From: Strongylocentrotus purpuratus
Taxonomy: Eukaryota; Echinodermata; Echinoidea; Camarodonta; Strongylocentrotidae
Assembly: GCF_000002235.5 (NCBI RefSeq)
Contig: NW_022145599.1
Span: forward strand, 21,958,155 to 22,022,154
Direction: 5' to 3'
DNA length: 64,000 nucleotides
A program made the position numbers and the translations under genes. The notes under the pieces were generated by a model that was not told where the DNA came from, did no database searches, and saw only the letters and a program-made list of their open reading frames with translations. Of this stretch, positions 47,570 through 59,316 are shown one piece after another (the first letter of the stretch is position 1; each line of letters opens with the position of its first letter).

Positions 47570-47965
47570 ACCGATGTTGCGGCTGTAAGTCCCTTTAGAG
47601 GGTCTTCGTAATGATTGCTGCCCTACCGAAGGGCACTGGGACATCGACTTGGTATTGAACCCGGGACCTTCCGGTTTAGACACCTCTGCTCACCCCTTAA
47701 TGACTTAAAGGTCATCTGTACTAGTGAACTGGAGGGATTAGACCACCTTGCAAGGTCATTGGACAGGTGATTATCTCATCAAATCAGCTCTCAATTGACA
47801 TAAGAAAAAGAGGATCATGGGGGACCAATCGTCACCGATTAGGCATTGATTCTTTTACAGAGGGCGCAAGTAGCTGTAAGTAGTGCTGGGGGCCTTTGAA
47901 GCCATCGGTCCCCTATTTGCTTACTTAGATGCCTACAATATTTTCTTAGCAGTCAGGTAAGACAA
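47570..47965. mobile_element. SINE pieces and dispersed repeat
   Basis: 47570-47695 is a minus-strand Thr-type SINE fragment (paralogue of 34525-34685). 47705-47890 is the reverse copy of the 22125-22330 repeat. 47885-47965 is a plus-strand SINE tail ending TTAGCAGTCAGGTAAGAC. The repeat at 47705 has no counterpart in unit 3. Confidence 0.6.
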
Positions 47966-48294
47966 ACAAACAAAATATTTGGAAGGGTGGAAGGGGAAAA
48001 ACTTGCATACTATCACGTAAGACTTAGTGTGGAAACTTTAGGGAATCAAATTATTTAAAGAGTAATAGCCTGGTGATGATTACTTATGTTCTACGTATGA
48101 AATGACAAATGTAAGCAATTTATACTTGAAGTAGACATCTTAGAAAAAAAATGAAGTGAATGAAATATTTATAATTTGTATTCGAGCTTAAATGTAAGAT
48201 CATACTTATCAAATTCTTAAATTTTAGTAGTTTCTTGGTAGTATCTTTGTAGTCTATAGTAGTCTCCTTTTTTCATTCTTTTTTCTGCCTGCAT

Positions 48295-48665
48295 TACAAA
48301 AAGAAAGCGAGAGAGGAAGAGAGAAAGAGATAGAGAGAAAGAGAGATAGATTGATAAGGGTGTTGGTATTGTTAGTGGAGAAATAGACCAATTTACTACC
48401 GTATTTAAATTTCATGCATACTATTTAAAGAAAGGTTGTTCTTGACACCCAGACAGATTTCCATCAACTTAAAGCCATCGGTCACCTATTTGCTTACCTT
48501 GAAGCCTACAATGCGAGGCGACTCCCTCGCCCCACACCCTTAAATTGACATTTTTGCCGGGATCTCCTAGCCTAATATCTTTAGTACGTCTTATCCGGCA
48601 AGTAACGATAATCGATACATTTGTTGCTAAGCTACCTGCTTATGAGCGGTCCCTTTCTGTTTATT
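48295..48665. repeat. GA tract and distal unit segment
   Basis: The GA-rich stretch 48295-48355 and the segment 48360-48665 match 35940-36340. This is the last clear homology of unit 4. Confidence 0.6.
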
Positions 48666-48816
48666 CAACATTGTGAGTTATGTGCCGTGGGTTTCTATAT
48701 CCTCAAACTGCTGGCTAACAGAGCAACAAGACCAAGTTCTGTAATTATTAGGATCTCTGTCCAGTAGTGCCGTGTTTGTGCCATCGAACTGGATCGACCA
48801 AATCAATTGATTCATA

Positions 48817-48840
48817 ATATATATATATATATATATATAA
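48817..48840. repeat. (AT)n microsatellite
   Basis: About 12 AT units. A poly-G run follows at about 48920-48929. Confidence 0.85.
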
Positions 48841-48961
48841 GCAAGTTCAGTAAAACTGCAATTTCTGACAATAGTTGAATTAAGTAGTTTAAGGGTAAGG
48901 GGAAAGGTCGTGGTGGTAAGGGGGGGGGGTGTAACCATATTCAGAGAGTAGAAACTTTCTC

Positions 48962-49563
48962 TTATGTTAACATGTGGAAATGAATTCGGTTGGTGGATTT
49001 CTCAGCAGTGATGATGTGGTACTTTTCCCATAGGCAGATATTGCAGCGATTTGTTCTGGGTGAGTATGGTTGGGCGTGCCAGATGATTCTCCATGATATT
49101 GTGTAGGGTGTCCCGTCGTCTTTCAGCATCCAGGTGTGTTTGCTTAGCTCGGTCTGGTATCTCTTTTCTTGGTGAGTGAAGCTTGCTTTGTGAGTTGCAT
49201 ATCTGGCTTTGAAGGAGGTCGATGTGAGTCCAATGTAGAGTTTCTCATCGTTGGGGATCACAACCTTGGCTTCATAGACGATATTTTTGGTTGTGCATTT
49301 TCCTGGGAGGGGGCAGTCGTCTTTCTTTCTGCAGTTGCAGGTTTCGGAGTCTCGGTTGGGGTTGTGGTTGATGACTCCATTGTTGTGGGCCTTGGTTATG
49401 GTTGATATATTATCCATGCAGCTGTAGCTGATCTTCAGTGCGTTTCTATTGCAGATTTGTTGGAGTTGTTGTCCTTTTGGGAAGTGCTGGTCTACGAGAG
49501 CAAGGAACCTTCTGCCCATATACGTCTTCGCGTGCTTGCTATATGGGGGGTTGAACGAATCTG
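48962..49563 (-). mobile_element. Penelope-like element fragment: C-terminal GIY-YIG endonuclease
   Basis: The minus-strand frame reads SFNPPYSKHAKTYMGRRFL, then CNCRKKDDCPLPGKC, NIVYEAKVV and LYIGLTSTSFKARYATHK, and ends with LWEKYHIITAE. The CNC...CPL..KC cluster followed by a YIGLT box and a conserved R/H helix is the linker and GIY-YIG domain of Penelope-like retroelements. The first GIY tyrosine is represented by NIVYEA. The reverse transcriptase expected upstream (to the right) is missing, so the element is truncated. The domain itself is intact for about 200 residues, and the frame ends just after the LWEK segment. Confidence 0.85.
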
Positions 49564-51718
49564 ATTAAAGCCAAGGAACTTCTTTACATGCGCAAACAAC
49601 CAACAAATTACGTGTTTTTCAGTTACTCATTGCTAAATCTACTTTATCAAATCACATTAGATATTATTGAAATTAAAGAAGTTCGAGCAATCAATTTTTT
49701 TAGGTTTTACAATTGATAATTAATTTATAATCACTGTCCCAATACTTCCATATTCTGAGAATGAGTATGAGGAAATAGAATTATTTGCAGTTGTCACGGC
49801 TTGTTGTATTTTAGGAAGTTTACGGAGATCAGCTCTCTCTTTCTTTGTAATACAGGAGTTATATGCTGGTACTCTAAATGCTGGTTTCTCGATTGATTGC
49901 AATATTTATATTAAATTTACAGTCGTTGAGGAAAGTCTTTCTGTTTTAGGGACCACTTCATGGTTGAATCTTAAAAATCACCTAGCAGAATATTTTCAGA
50001 CAAAATAAGGTAAGTTGGAACTCCTTGGTTGCTTTAATGTTGAAAACGTTTAATGTTTCTGAAATGCTTTGCTATACTTTTCAACACTTTAGGCCAATAG
50101 TGAGAGGTAAAAATTATCATAACAAACTGTTTTATTTAAATATGTTATGAAATTAACAAACTTCACTCTAGCATATTAAAGAGAATAACACTTCATATTT
50201 TCACAACAAACTTCCTTATGTTGCCTTTGTTCAAGATATGTTGCCGTTCTGTATCCGATGTTCTTGAGAAATCCGAATTAAGTCATGTGGAAATTAAAAA
50301 AAAATTAACTACATCATATTGCATTATTACAGTGGCGCAAGTCATTTAATTGCTTTAATAATAATGAAATAATAATGATATTTAAATATTATAAGTCTTG
50401 ATGCGTTTGAGCGAAATCAAATTTTTGGTAGGTCGTACAGAATAAAAGCTATGTAGGTCCAGGTTTTCCGTACTTCTTTTATTAATGCTCTGCCTTGTTC
50501 TTTAAAGGTGAAATTCAAAGAAAATCACAAATATGTCAACTAATGTATTACTAGAAACTGGTAAGCTAACAGATGGCCATCGTACAAGTTTGAGGTCAGC
50601 TACATATCGGGTGATTTATAAAAATAAAAATACAACCACCTCCATAGCAGCTGGGATATACGAGAGATTCGCCAGAAAAATAACGATGTTTTAATGACGT
50701 CACAACAGGGACCAATACTGCCCAAGCAGACAACATCCCATAAAGAATGAACATAATTGCAAAGCTATTATTTGTCAAATTATGATGAGTTTAGTGTATA
50801 TAAATGTACTGGCACGTCAAACCGATCAAACGGGGACATGACCCGATTCTGATAACTAAAATCTTTTGCTTGTAAATACACAGGATAGGGGTTAATTAAC
50901 AATCAAAGAAACCAGACTTTCAAATTGAAAAGCCCCCGGATTGATGTTAAGGACGGCATTTGTTCCCTCTTAAAACGCCGAACATACCGCGGTGTCTGCA
51001 GCTGAATATACAATGGCGTCTTATTTTGTTTACAAGCGACAGATTCCTTTATTTTTGTATCGCTGCATTTGTCATCAAAATAAAACCATGCGCGGGGTCT
51101 AGAGTGAGGCAATAGATTATACATTTAGCCTGACGGTAGTGAAGTAAGAGAAAGAACTCAAGAGAAGATGAAAACACAGGCACTGAAAATGTGTGAGATG
51201 TCATGGGACATCGTCTGCTTGTGCAAATCATGTCCCTGCTGTGATCTCACACATCTCAGCAGCGTTCGGAGAGCTATTCAGGTGCTATGCCGGGGCTGTA
51301 TTTAAGCGTTTTGTAATTTATAATAATCATTACTTCGAATGTTTCCAAGCATTGAATTTTGATAACCTTGTCGAATCAAAGTTTCAACTGTGCAATAATG
51401 AAAATAAAGCTAGATTTAAAATCAATGAATATCTACTTTAACATGTATAAATATTCGGTCGTTTTGCTGCTTAATTTATTAGTTTTTCTTTCAAATATTA
51501 TCTTATCTTAGTAACTGAATGTGTGTACGAATTCTCTGAAAAGCAAGTCATAAAAATTATCGTTGCATGTGTTTTTTGGTGTGTGTTTTAGTGTAAAACG
51601 GAACTAAACTAAAAAATAAGACTCACTAAAATGATAAAAAAACAAATGATGGTAGTTACCAACAAGACGAAAGGCTCATAAAAACCCGAAATTGATTATA
51701 CATACTTAAAAATGGCTC
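49564..51718. other. Intergenic, no recognised gene
   Basis: AT-rich. An inverted pair TGTGTGAGAT (51190-51199) and ATCTCACACA (51244-51253) surrounds a short frame at 51193-51441 that resembles nothing I know. Otherwise nothing is evident. Confidence 0.4.
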
Positions 51719-52076
51719 ATTTTCATCAACCTAAATTTGATTTACTAAAAAAACCTAAATAATAAACTAACCTTAGCATCAGTTTGTTAAACCGATGTTA
51801 TTAACGTCTACGTTCTGAAAACGGAAGTTTGGACTGCAGTGAAAATGTGCTTTAACATGATAATTGGGAATACTCATGGGTTCTTGCTTTTGTTTTTATT
51901 TTCATCAACCTAAATTTGATTTACTAAAGAAACCTAAATAATAAACTAACCTTAGCATCAGTTTGTTAAACCGATGTTATTAACGTCTACGTTCTGAAAA
52001 CGGAAGTTTGGACTGCAGTGCAAATGTGCTTTAACATGATAATTGGGAATACTCATGGGTTCTTGCTTTTGTTTTT
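51719..52076. repeat. 179-bp tandem duplication immediately upstream of copy 5
   Basis: Bases 51719-51897 repeat at 51898-52076 with only about two differences (AAAAAACC/AAAGAACC-type and GTGAAAATG/GTGCAAATG). Each unit contains CCGATGTTATTAACGTCTAC. The second unit ends about 20 bases before the acceptor-like CCCCCAG at 52095. Confidence 0.9.
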
Positions 52077-52123
52077 ATATAAATTATTCCCCCAGATACG
52101 GCCCTTGAGATTTAAAAAGAAAA

Positions 52124-52594
52124 ATGGCAGCTGAGGGTACCCTTGAAACATCGACAGCTGATCCTTCAAGCGTATTTTATAACTATGAACTGTATAAAGA
52201 AATGGACCACCAAAGTATCATTTTTGTTGTCATCTTCATCATGATCGGCGTCACAGGAACTGTGGGTAACCTTCTCGTGGTCCTTGCCATCGTCCTCTCT
52301 CGCAAGCTTAGATCGACCGTAGCTTTACTAAGTCTGGATTTTGGGTCGCACTCGGATGGATTGTTTGCTGTTGCTGCTAGTGGTTCTCTGGTATGCGTTG
52401 GCGTAAGCCTTACGACCCATGCTTTCATTGGTTTCACCAGTTGGTACCTTATCTTCAAGAATCATGTCGAATCCAAGAAGCTCTTCCCCAATCGGAACAT
52501 CAACATCATGATTGTGTTTTGTTGGCTGTTTACTTTCATAGGTGCCCCGGTAATCTACCTCACTGGAAGTTGTATAAATCCAAGCCTCTATTAA
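52124..52594 (+). pseudogene. Rhodopsin-class GPCR, copy 5, diverged, TM5-TM6 deleted
   Basis: A 156-residue frame begins MAAEGTLETSTADPSS, clearly related to but more diverged than copies 1-4. TM1 has GTVGNLLVVLAIVLSRKLRS. The TM2 region is scrambled and lacks the LACAD motif. TM3 and SWY at the DRY site are kept (THAFIGFTSWY). TM4 has FCWLF. After GAPVIYLT the protein jumps straight to SCINPSLY, the NPxxY end of TM7, and stops. The deletion thus removes TM5, the third loop and TM6 while keeping the frame. It is probably a decayed sixth-lineage gene. A short NPxxY-ended product is possible but unlikely to signal. Confidence 0.85.
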
Positions 52595-53535
52595 TACTTT
52601 CTTTTGAATTCTACTGCTAAAATTGTATCATCTGCATAGCAAATTTGTTTATATTCTGGCCTCCAACCTAAACACCTAGGTGATAGACAAGGCCATTGAA
52701 CTTACCTTGTGTTCATTTGTTGAAAGTCTTTGCGATCGATCGTACATGTTTCATGTATCATGTTTAAAATACAAAGGTCTCTTGCCCGCTCTCAAGATGT
52801 CTGCCTTCTTATTATTTATTAAAATAACAAGGGCAAATGGAGTATGAAAATATAAATAATGGCTTATGTTCTTTTACAGATAATACTGACTTTTTGTTTG
52901 GAGAAATATGATAACAGATTTTGGCTCCACACTCAGCCATAGGATAATACATAAACATCGTGTAGATATTTGGATAAAACTTCCTTTAAATTTGAAATAA
53001 AATAAAATTCTACCATTCAGAACTATGAATATAATCGTGTGTACTTAGAAACTTTTTGCTCACGCAGACCCCCCAAAATAAGAAAAAATGAGCAGAAACA
53101 AGGAAGTACTGGGTCTAAGATACTTTTACTTTCACTTTCAATACTGGAAGACAAAATAATCTATGATCTCAGCGGACATAGTTCTAGATCAATAACTCTC
53201 GTGGAAAATAATGAGACCATTTCCTTAAAGGTTACATGAACTATTCGATAACCCGAAAGAAGTGCTTGTAGACTTTGACATTTTGATTTCTTTTCCATTT
53301 AATTTCAGTTATGCTAAAACAATGTGAACATATATAAATGCATTGGTAAGATAATAACAGCATTAAAATCATAATAATCTTTATTAGAAAGTGGGATACA
53401 TTAAACAGCGAAATGCTTATTGGCAGGGTGCAAGTGTTTGCAGAATAACAATAATGTACTGTATTACATAAAATATAAATATTCAAGACTTACACATCAC
53501 TCAGCAAAACACGTTGAAGTATATCGCGCACGAAC
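52595..53535. other. Intergenic, no recognised feature
   Basis: AT-rich, with no similarity to the other units' 3' flanks. This supports copy 5 belonging to an older duplication. Confidence 0.4.
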
Positions 53536-54048
53536 ACACACTTTTTTTTAAAAACAATTTTGTTTTATTTCTCCAGATGTGTAATACAAACCATGACATA
53601 CAATTGAATAAAATAAACGTGTTCAATATTGATGCTTTTACATAAACATAATTAAACACAAACTTATTTGCAGTATAATATAACTTAGCAACAAAGTAAA
53701 CGTATAAGTACCTAAACATAATATGTCAATTGTAAATGTTATTTACTTATATATTACAAACAAAAAAACAAATCTGGAGGTAATTTTACTGAAACAATCC
53801 TGCCCCCTCCCTGCCCCCTCCATCACACAGACATACTCACCCTCTATCACACAAACATACTCACCCACTCACACACATACTCACCCACCCCCACCCACCC
53901 CCCCCCCACACACACACACACACACAGTACTCACTCAGTGGATGTCTGCCAACATTCTCAACTCAAGAAAAATATACTAAATAAATTATCCAGGCCGCAA
54001 AATCGAGTTACGCTTTTAACAGGCTCACGGTGGAGAAGAAAGCAAATC

Positions 54049-56214
54049 TTAATTAATCTTAAGCTGCTCCCACTTTAAGAAATGTGATCCTAGCTTTCCC
54101 ATTTTAATTGCTATTTTCTTTTCCTCATCCCTATACTTAAAAATCCTTTTTTTCATCTTTTCTAAAGTTAGTACTCGCCCCCCCCCCCCGATCTTGACAT
54201 AAATGTAACATACTTCACCATGAAAATGATAGTATTACACAGTTTTATTCTATATGAACTACCTACCAACCCAACAAATATATCTCGCCATTCTAAATCT
54301 TTAATTTCATCTAACTCAAAAAGTTGTATTAAAGCCTGCCATAACCTTTGAACGCTCCCACAAGATAAAAATAAATGTTTGTATGTTTCTATTTCCTGCT
54401 TACAAAACGAACATAAATTATCACCAACAAAACCAAATCTATGAAGATGCTCATTAGTGTATATGGCTCCATGCAATAATTTAAATTGAAATTCACGTTG
54501 TTTTCTAATGAGTATAGTAATTCTTGGTCTAACAAATATTTCTTTTAATTCTTTATCTATAAAATCATAATCATTTTGCCCATCCCTTACCTGCAAATCA
54601 TACGTTCGTTGCAGTGCTTTGATAAAATAATCATAGATTGTTCTTGAACCCACATCCACAAACTGTATTTTTTTACTAGAAATATGGAAATAAGTGTTAA
54701 AGCTTATCAAATCAACCTCGAGGAATTCTATTAACCCTGAATCATCCTTCCATAACCTGGGTATCGCATCATAAATATCAATAATCATAAGCAAATTATT
54801 ACCTTTCATACCGAGGTTCATAAAATATTTAACAGGCTTAACATGACCTTTCTCAACCAAATGATTCAGTTGAACAATCCCTCTTTCAAACAAGTATCTA
54901 TCAAATATACTTTTTCCATTTATACATATATTCTGATTATTAAAAATAATTGGATTAATATAACCCTCCAAATATCTTAAATTACTTGTCTCTTGCCATG
55001 CTTGCAACATTTCCATATAGTATGGTGGAATATCTAAAACGAGTTTAATCTTGTTTAAATCATAATCACATAAAAAAATAAATCTACCACCCACAAACTG
55101 TAAGCAATGATCAAAAAACAATTTCCATCCCAAACTTTTCTCTCCATATAAAAGACGTTTTATCCACATTATGCGCTGTATTTTAACGGACATTTCAAAA
55201 TTAATCATTCTTAATCCTCCAAAATCATAATCCTGATACATTATTGCCCGTTTAATTCTATCTTTCCCCCTCCATATGAATTCAAATGCAATTTTTGCAA
55301 CTTCTTTATATACCCAATGAGGGACAATAACGAGAGATGAAATATAGTTTAATTTTGAAAGCGCGTAAGTTTTTAGCAAATGTATTTTACCCATAATAGT
55401 TAAATCTCTTTGTTTCCACCATACAAGCAATTTTTTTATTTTACTTAGAATTTCTTTATAATTCAAATCATCTTTTAATCTTCGATCTAATGAATAACAA
55501 ACCCCTAAAATATGTATTTCCTTAACCAAATTTCCAAATAAAGGCCCATCAGGTTTGTTCTCATCCTCACCCATCCACATAAAATGTGTCTTTGTTTTAT
55601 TCACTTTAAGACCACTAATTTTTTCAAATGATTCAAAAATATATTGCAACCTTCTAACCGAATCAATATCCTTCAAAACAATTGTCATATCATCTGCATA
55701 TAACACTTGCCTAATTTCAGATTTTCCAAATGTAATCCCTTTAATACCGTTGTCCATCCTTACTGCATGCGCCAAAATTTCGATGGCAACCAAAAACAAA
55801 TATGGCGATAATGGATCCCCTTGCCTTACTCCCCTTTCTATTTCAAAATACCCCGTGGAGTGACCACCGTTCATAACACAACTACTTATCCCTTTATACA
55901 ATAATTTTACCCATGAGCAAAATGAATCTCCAAAACCGAACCATTTCAATATTTGAAATAAATATCTATGAGATACAGAGTCGAAAGCTTTCTCAAAATC
56001 CACTGCACACAAAAACCCTTTCCCTTGTTCCCCATAATGCATAGAATAAAATAACATGTCATCTATCAATCGTACAGCTTCCCCAATATTTCTATCTTTT
56101 ATATATCCAACTTGATCATGATGAATTATTTCATTTAAAACCTCTTTCATTCTTTTTGCTAGAACTTTAGATACAATTTTATAATCTACATTCAAAAGCG
56201 TGATGGGTCGATAA
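54049..56214 (-). pseudogene. L1-like ORF2, reverse transcriptase part
   Basis: The 675-residue open part (54168-56195) begins within RT domain 2 (NVDYKIVSKVLAKRM). It carries HHDQVGYIKDRNIGEAVRL, FEKAFDSVSH (about 67-76), GVRQGDPLSPYLFL (about 122-135) and the catalytic YADD (about 166-169), then HILGVCYSLDRR and the thumb. A cysteine-rich motif, LCSFCKQEIETYKHLFLSC, near the C-terminus is typical of this group. A shift in the G-run (54178-54190 on the + strand) cuts the frame; the alternative frame continues LTLEKMKKRIFKYRDEEKK to the stop at 54049. All catalytic aspartates are present. The annotated frame has no proper start because it is the middle of ORF2. Confidence 0.88.
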
Positions 56215-57815
56215 TTTTTTTATATGGAGAGTATCTTTCGCTTCCTTCTCAATTAAGGTAATTACCCCTTGTTTTTGAGATGCCGTTAATTCCCCCCTTT
56301 CGTATGTTTCATTCAATACTTCTACTAACAAATCACCCAAAGCTGGCCAAAAAGTATAATACAATTCAACTGTTAACCCATCATTTCCCGGGGTTTTATT
56401 CAATTTCATTTCTTTTAAAACTTTCAAGCATTCATCTTTAGTTAATTTACCTTCACAGATTTCCCTATTGTCTTCATTTAACTTTGAAATATCATTAAAA
56501 AAGAAAGGGTCGTTTTGATTTATATCAGCCCTTAAAGAATATAAATCTTTATAAAATAGTTTAATTTCCTTTAAAATTTCCTCCTTATCTCTAGTAGTTT
56601 CCCCATTTTCTTTGTACACCTCCCTAATTACACTTTTCCTTTTATTCGATTTTAACAACTGTTCAAAATATTGCGTATTGTTTTCTCCATCTTCAAACCA
56701 AGGTGCTCTTGATCTTATTTTAATGCCCTGTCGAGAAAAATCATACAATTTATTTAGTTTATCCCTTTTCTCCTCAATACAATCAACAATATATTTAGTG
56801 GGTCCCACTACCAGTTCGCCTTCTAAATCCTTGATTTGTTTCTCTAACAGTTCTATTTCAACCCTCCTTGCTTTTACCTTTTTCCGCGAGTATGTTATAA
56901 TAAATTCTCTCATTTTCATCTTTAAAAAATCCCAAAATACTAATTTATTCAAAATCTGTAATGACCATTCAGCTTTTAATTCCTGTATTTCCTTATTCAT
57001 CTCTTCAACAAAATCTTTATCCATACATAAACTACTGTTAAATTTCCAATATGATTTCCCCAAAACAAACTTATCAACCAGATCATTAAATTCTAGCCTA
57101 ACGCCAGAATGATCTGGCGTAATAGATGTCAAAATCTCACACGTACCCACCAATTTTTCAACACTACAAGGTATAAACCAATAATCTAAGCGGCTTTGCA
57201 CCACCGGCCAATTTTGTCGAAAAGTAAATTGCTTTACATTCGGATTTTTTTTCCTCCATATATCTTCTAAATCGTATTTATTTAAAAATTCCTTAATCAA
57301 ATCAATAACCCGAGATTTCACCGGTGTTTTTGACCCCACATAATCTAATTTTCCATCCAATATACTATTGAAATCACCTCCTAATAAAACTAAATAGTCT
57401 CGATCACACTGATCAAAAATACTTTCATCTAACTTCTTCAAAAAATCAATTTGTAAAGTTTCTTTATCTCTCGTTGGAAAATAAACATTAACCAATAGCA
57501 TTTTAACCCTTTGTATTTCACCTTTAAAAATAATGTATCTCCCCTCTTCATCTACTTTAATTTTTTTTCTTCAAAATCTAAATGATTAGAAAATAAAATA
57601 AGAACCCCTCTACTATGGTTTGACCCATGACTAAAAAACATTGGCCCTCCCCAATCTTGTTTCCACCGCTCTTCTATCTCTACTGTACTATATGTTTCTT
57701 GTAAGAAAATTATACTATTCTTTTTAGTTTTGCACCATTCAAAAATATTCACTCTTTTTAACCTATCTCTTATTCCTCTAACATTTAATGTCATGAAAGA
57801 TAATTTCACTGCCAT
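56179..57815 (-). pseudogene. L1-like ORF2, APE endonuclease and linker
   Basis: The first piece (57552-57815) starts MAVKLSFMTLNVRGIRD with LNVRG and the catalytic LQET motif (38-41). After a one-base slip in the A-run (57561-57568, + strand T-run), the frame 56179-57501 continues with LLGGDFNS (about 39-46), QSRLDYWFI (about 102-110) and TPDHSGV (about 128-134), the last holding the catalytic histidine. A linker of about 200 residues leads to NKTPGNDGLTVELY, the usual start of RT domain 0/1. One extra A (56215-56221) then shifts the frame into the RT part. Endonuclease catalytic residues appear intact. Confidence 0.85.
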
Positions 57816-58561
57816 GTTATTTTATGTGTAATTGTATCCAAAACCTTACATCGATAAACTCCAAAGAAACTTCCACATAATCTATTTCCACCGTGAGCAA
57901 ATGTATAGAAAAAACATACATGCATACTTATCGTTGAATTATATAAAAAATGCAAGCAGAATCCACCCCGTACCACACAACCCAACGCATTCATACACAC
58001 AAGCATATTCACTACACACACAACACCCCCACACAAAACAACCCAAATCTGCTCTTCGGTGTACGTAAACATCCGAGAGCAAGAGCCTCCCCCTTTCCCT
58101 GTCAATTTAACTAGACCAATGACAGAATAAACCAATAAACATTTCTTCTAGCACAAGTCGATGAGAAATACGTTGTATTGTTATATAACCGTAATCTAAT
58201 TTAAAAAAAAAAAAAATACAAAGAGCTTTTATCCCTTAACAAATGCCTTGAATTGTATTACGGAACCCGCTCGTCATAACTAAGTTAAATGATTTTCCTA
58301 AAATGCATTACAGTGAATTGACCGGCCCGCGTAACTAATCACAATACGCACCTTCTAATTAAAAATAAAAAACACAATCCCAATAAACCAAATTCCCCCA
58401 AACGACACCAGTTCGGCAACCTAATAAACTGTTCGTGCAAACCGAACCCATCATGCTATCATTTACCAAGTTCTATAATTTGCATAATATGCCTCACCCA
58501 TGAATGAATAGACCGACTCACGCACCTGATCATTTTGTATGCACTCCGTAAAAAAAACTCC
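57816..58561. other. Region upstream of the L1 ORF2, no ORF1 found
   Basis: This should contain the 5' UTR or ORF1 of the L1-like element, but no coiled-coil or RRM-like frame was recognised. It includes (CA)-rich stretches near 57990-58030 and an A-run at 58201-58215. Confidence 0.4.
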
Positions 58562-59316
58562 TAAAGCCCCAGTCCCATATAAAGCCGGACCAGCACGGAC
58601 GAGCACGGACCACTCCGGACCATCCCGGACCATGGTCTGGGGTGATCCGGGATGGTCCGGGATGTTTTGTTCAAAAAATCGCAACCGCCGACCGTCTCCC
58701 CGGACCCAACACGGTACCACTACAGACCGCCCCGGACCGTCCGGGCATAGCCCCGGCAGCAGTACAGATCATTCCAGACCCAGCACGGAGCCGCCACGGA
58801 CCGTCCCGGACCACCCCGGTGCCAACACGGTGCCAACACGGATGACACCGGACCATCCCGGTGCCAACACGGATCATCCCGGAACGCCCCGGTGCCAACA
58901 CGGATCGCCCCGTGCTGGTCCAGGGTGATCCGTGTCGCCACCGTGCTGGGTCCGGGATCATCCGTAGGGGCGCCGGGGTGATCCGGGGTCAATAACTCAC
59001 TCCCGGACTGCCACGGATCAACACGGACCGCCCCGGCGCCACTACGGATGACCCCGGACCCAGCACGGTGGCTACACGGATCACCCCGGATCAAACTATT
59101 GTCCCGGACCGTCCCGGACCACCCCGGCAGTTTTTGACCGTCAAAAACATCCGGGGTCGACTCCCAGACCGCCCAGGACCATCCAGGACCATCCAGGACC
59201 ATCCAGGACCACCCCGGTGCCAACACGGTGTCAACACGGACCGAATCCCGGATCACCCCGGATGGGGTCCGGGATGGTCCGGGACGGTCCGGGACGTATA
59301 TGGGACTGTAGCTTTA
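58562..59316. mobile_element. GC-rich foldback element made of CCGGACC repeats
   Basis: The ends are inverted: left AAGCCCCAGTCCCATATA, and the reverse complement of the right end AAGCTACAGTCCCATATA, with TA outside each. The interior is a dense, partly palindromic array of CCCGGACCATCC, CCAACACGG and GGGGTGATCCGG-type units on both strands. Composition contrasts sharply with the roughly 65% AT surroundings. Long frames in all phases here (arginine/proline-rich) are artefacts. No transposase is present. Confidence 0.75.

Larger units (their letters stand above)
53536..57815 (-). mobile_element. L1-like non-LTR retrotransposon, nearly complete ORF2
   Basis: On the minus strand: endonuclease from ATG 57813-57815, reverse transcriptase, then a C-terminal extension ending TAA at 54049-54051, and a 3' UTR to about 53536 with GAGAAATAAAACAAAATTG near its end. 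The 3' UTR contains a (CA)n-rich stretch near 53810-53930. The three frame breaks all fall in homopolymers: T-runs at 57561-57568 and 56215-56221 and the C-run at about 54178-54190. No ORF1 was recognised upstream (57816-58560). Domain order and the motifs listed under its ORFs indicate the L1 group. A short truncated copy lies at 38970-39112. Confidence 0.88.

Noticed and set aside
49169..49405. Plus-strand frame opposite the Penelope-like fragment
   Set aside because: Antisense of a recognised GIY-YIG coding region.
55555..55863. Plus-strand frames opposite the L1-like RT (also 56612-57112)
   Set aside because: Antisense shadows of ORF2.
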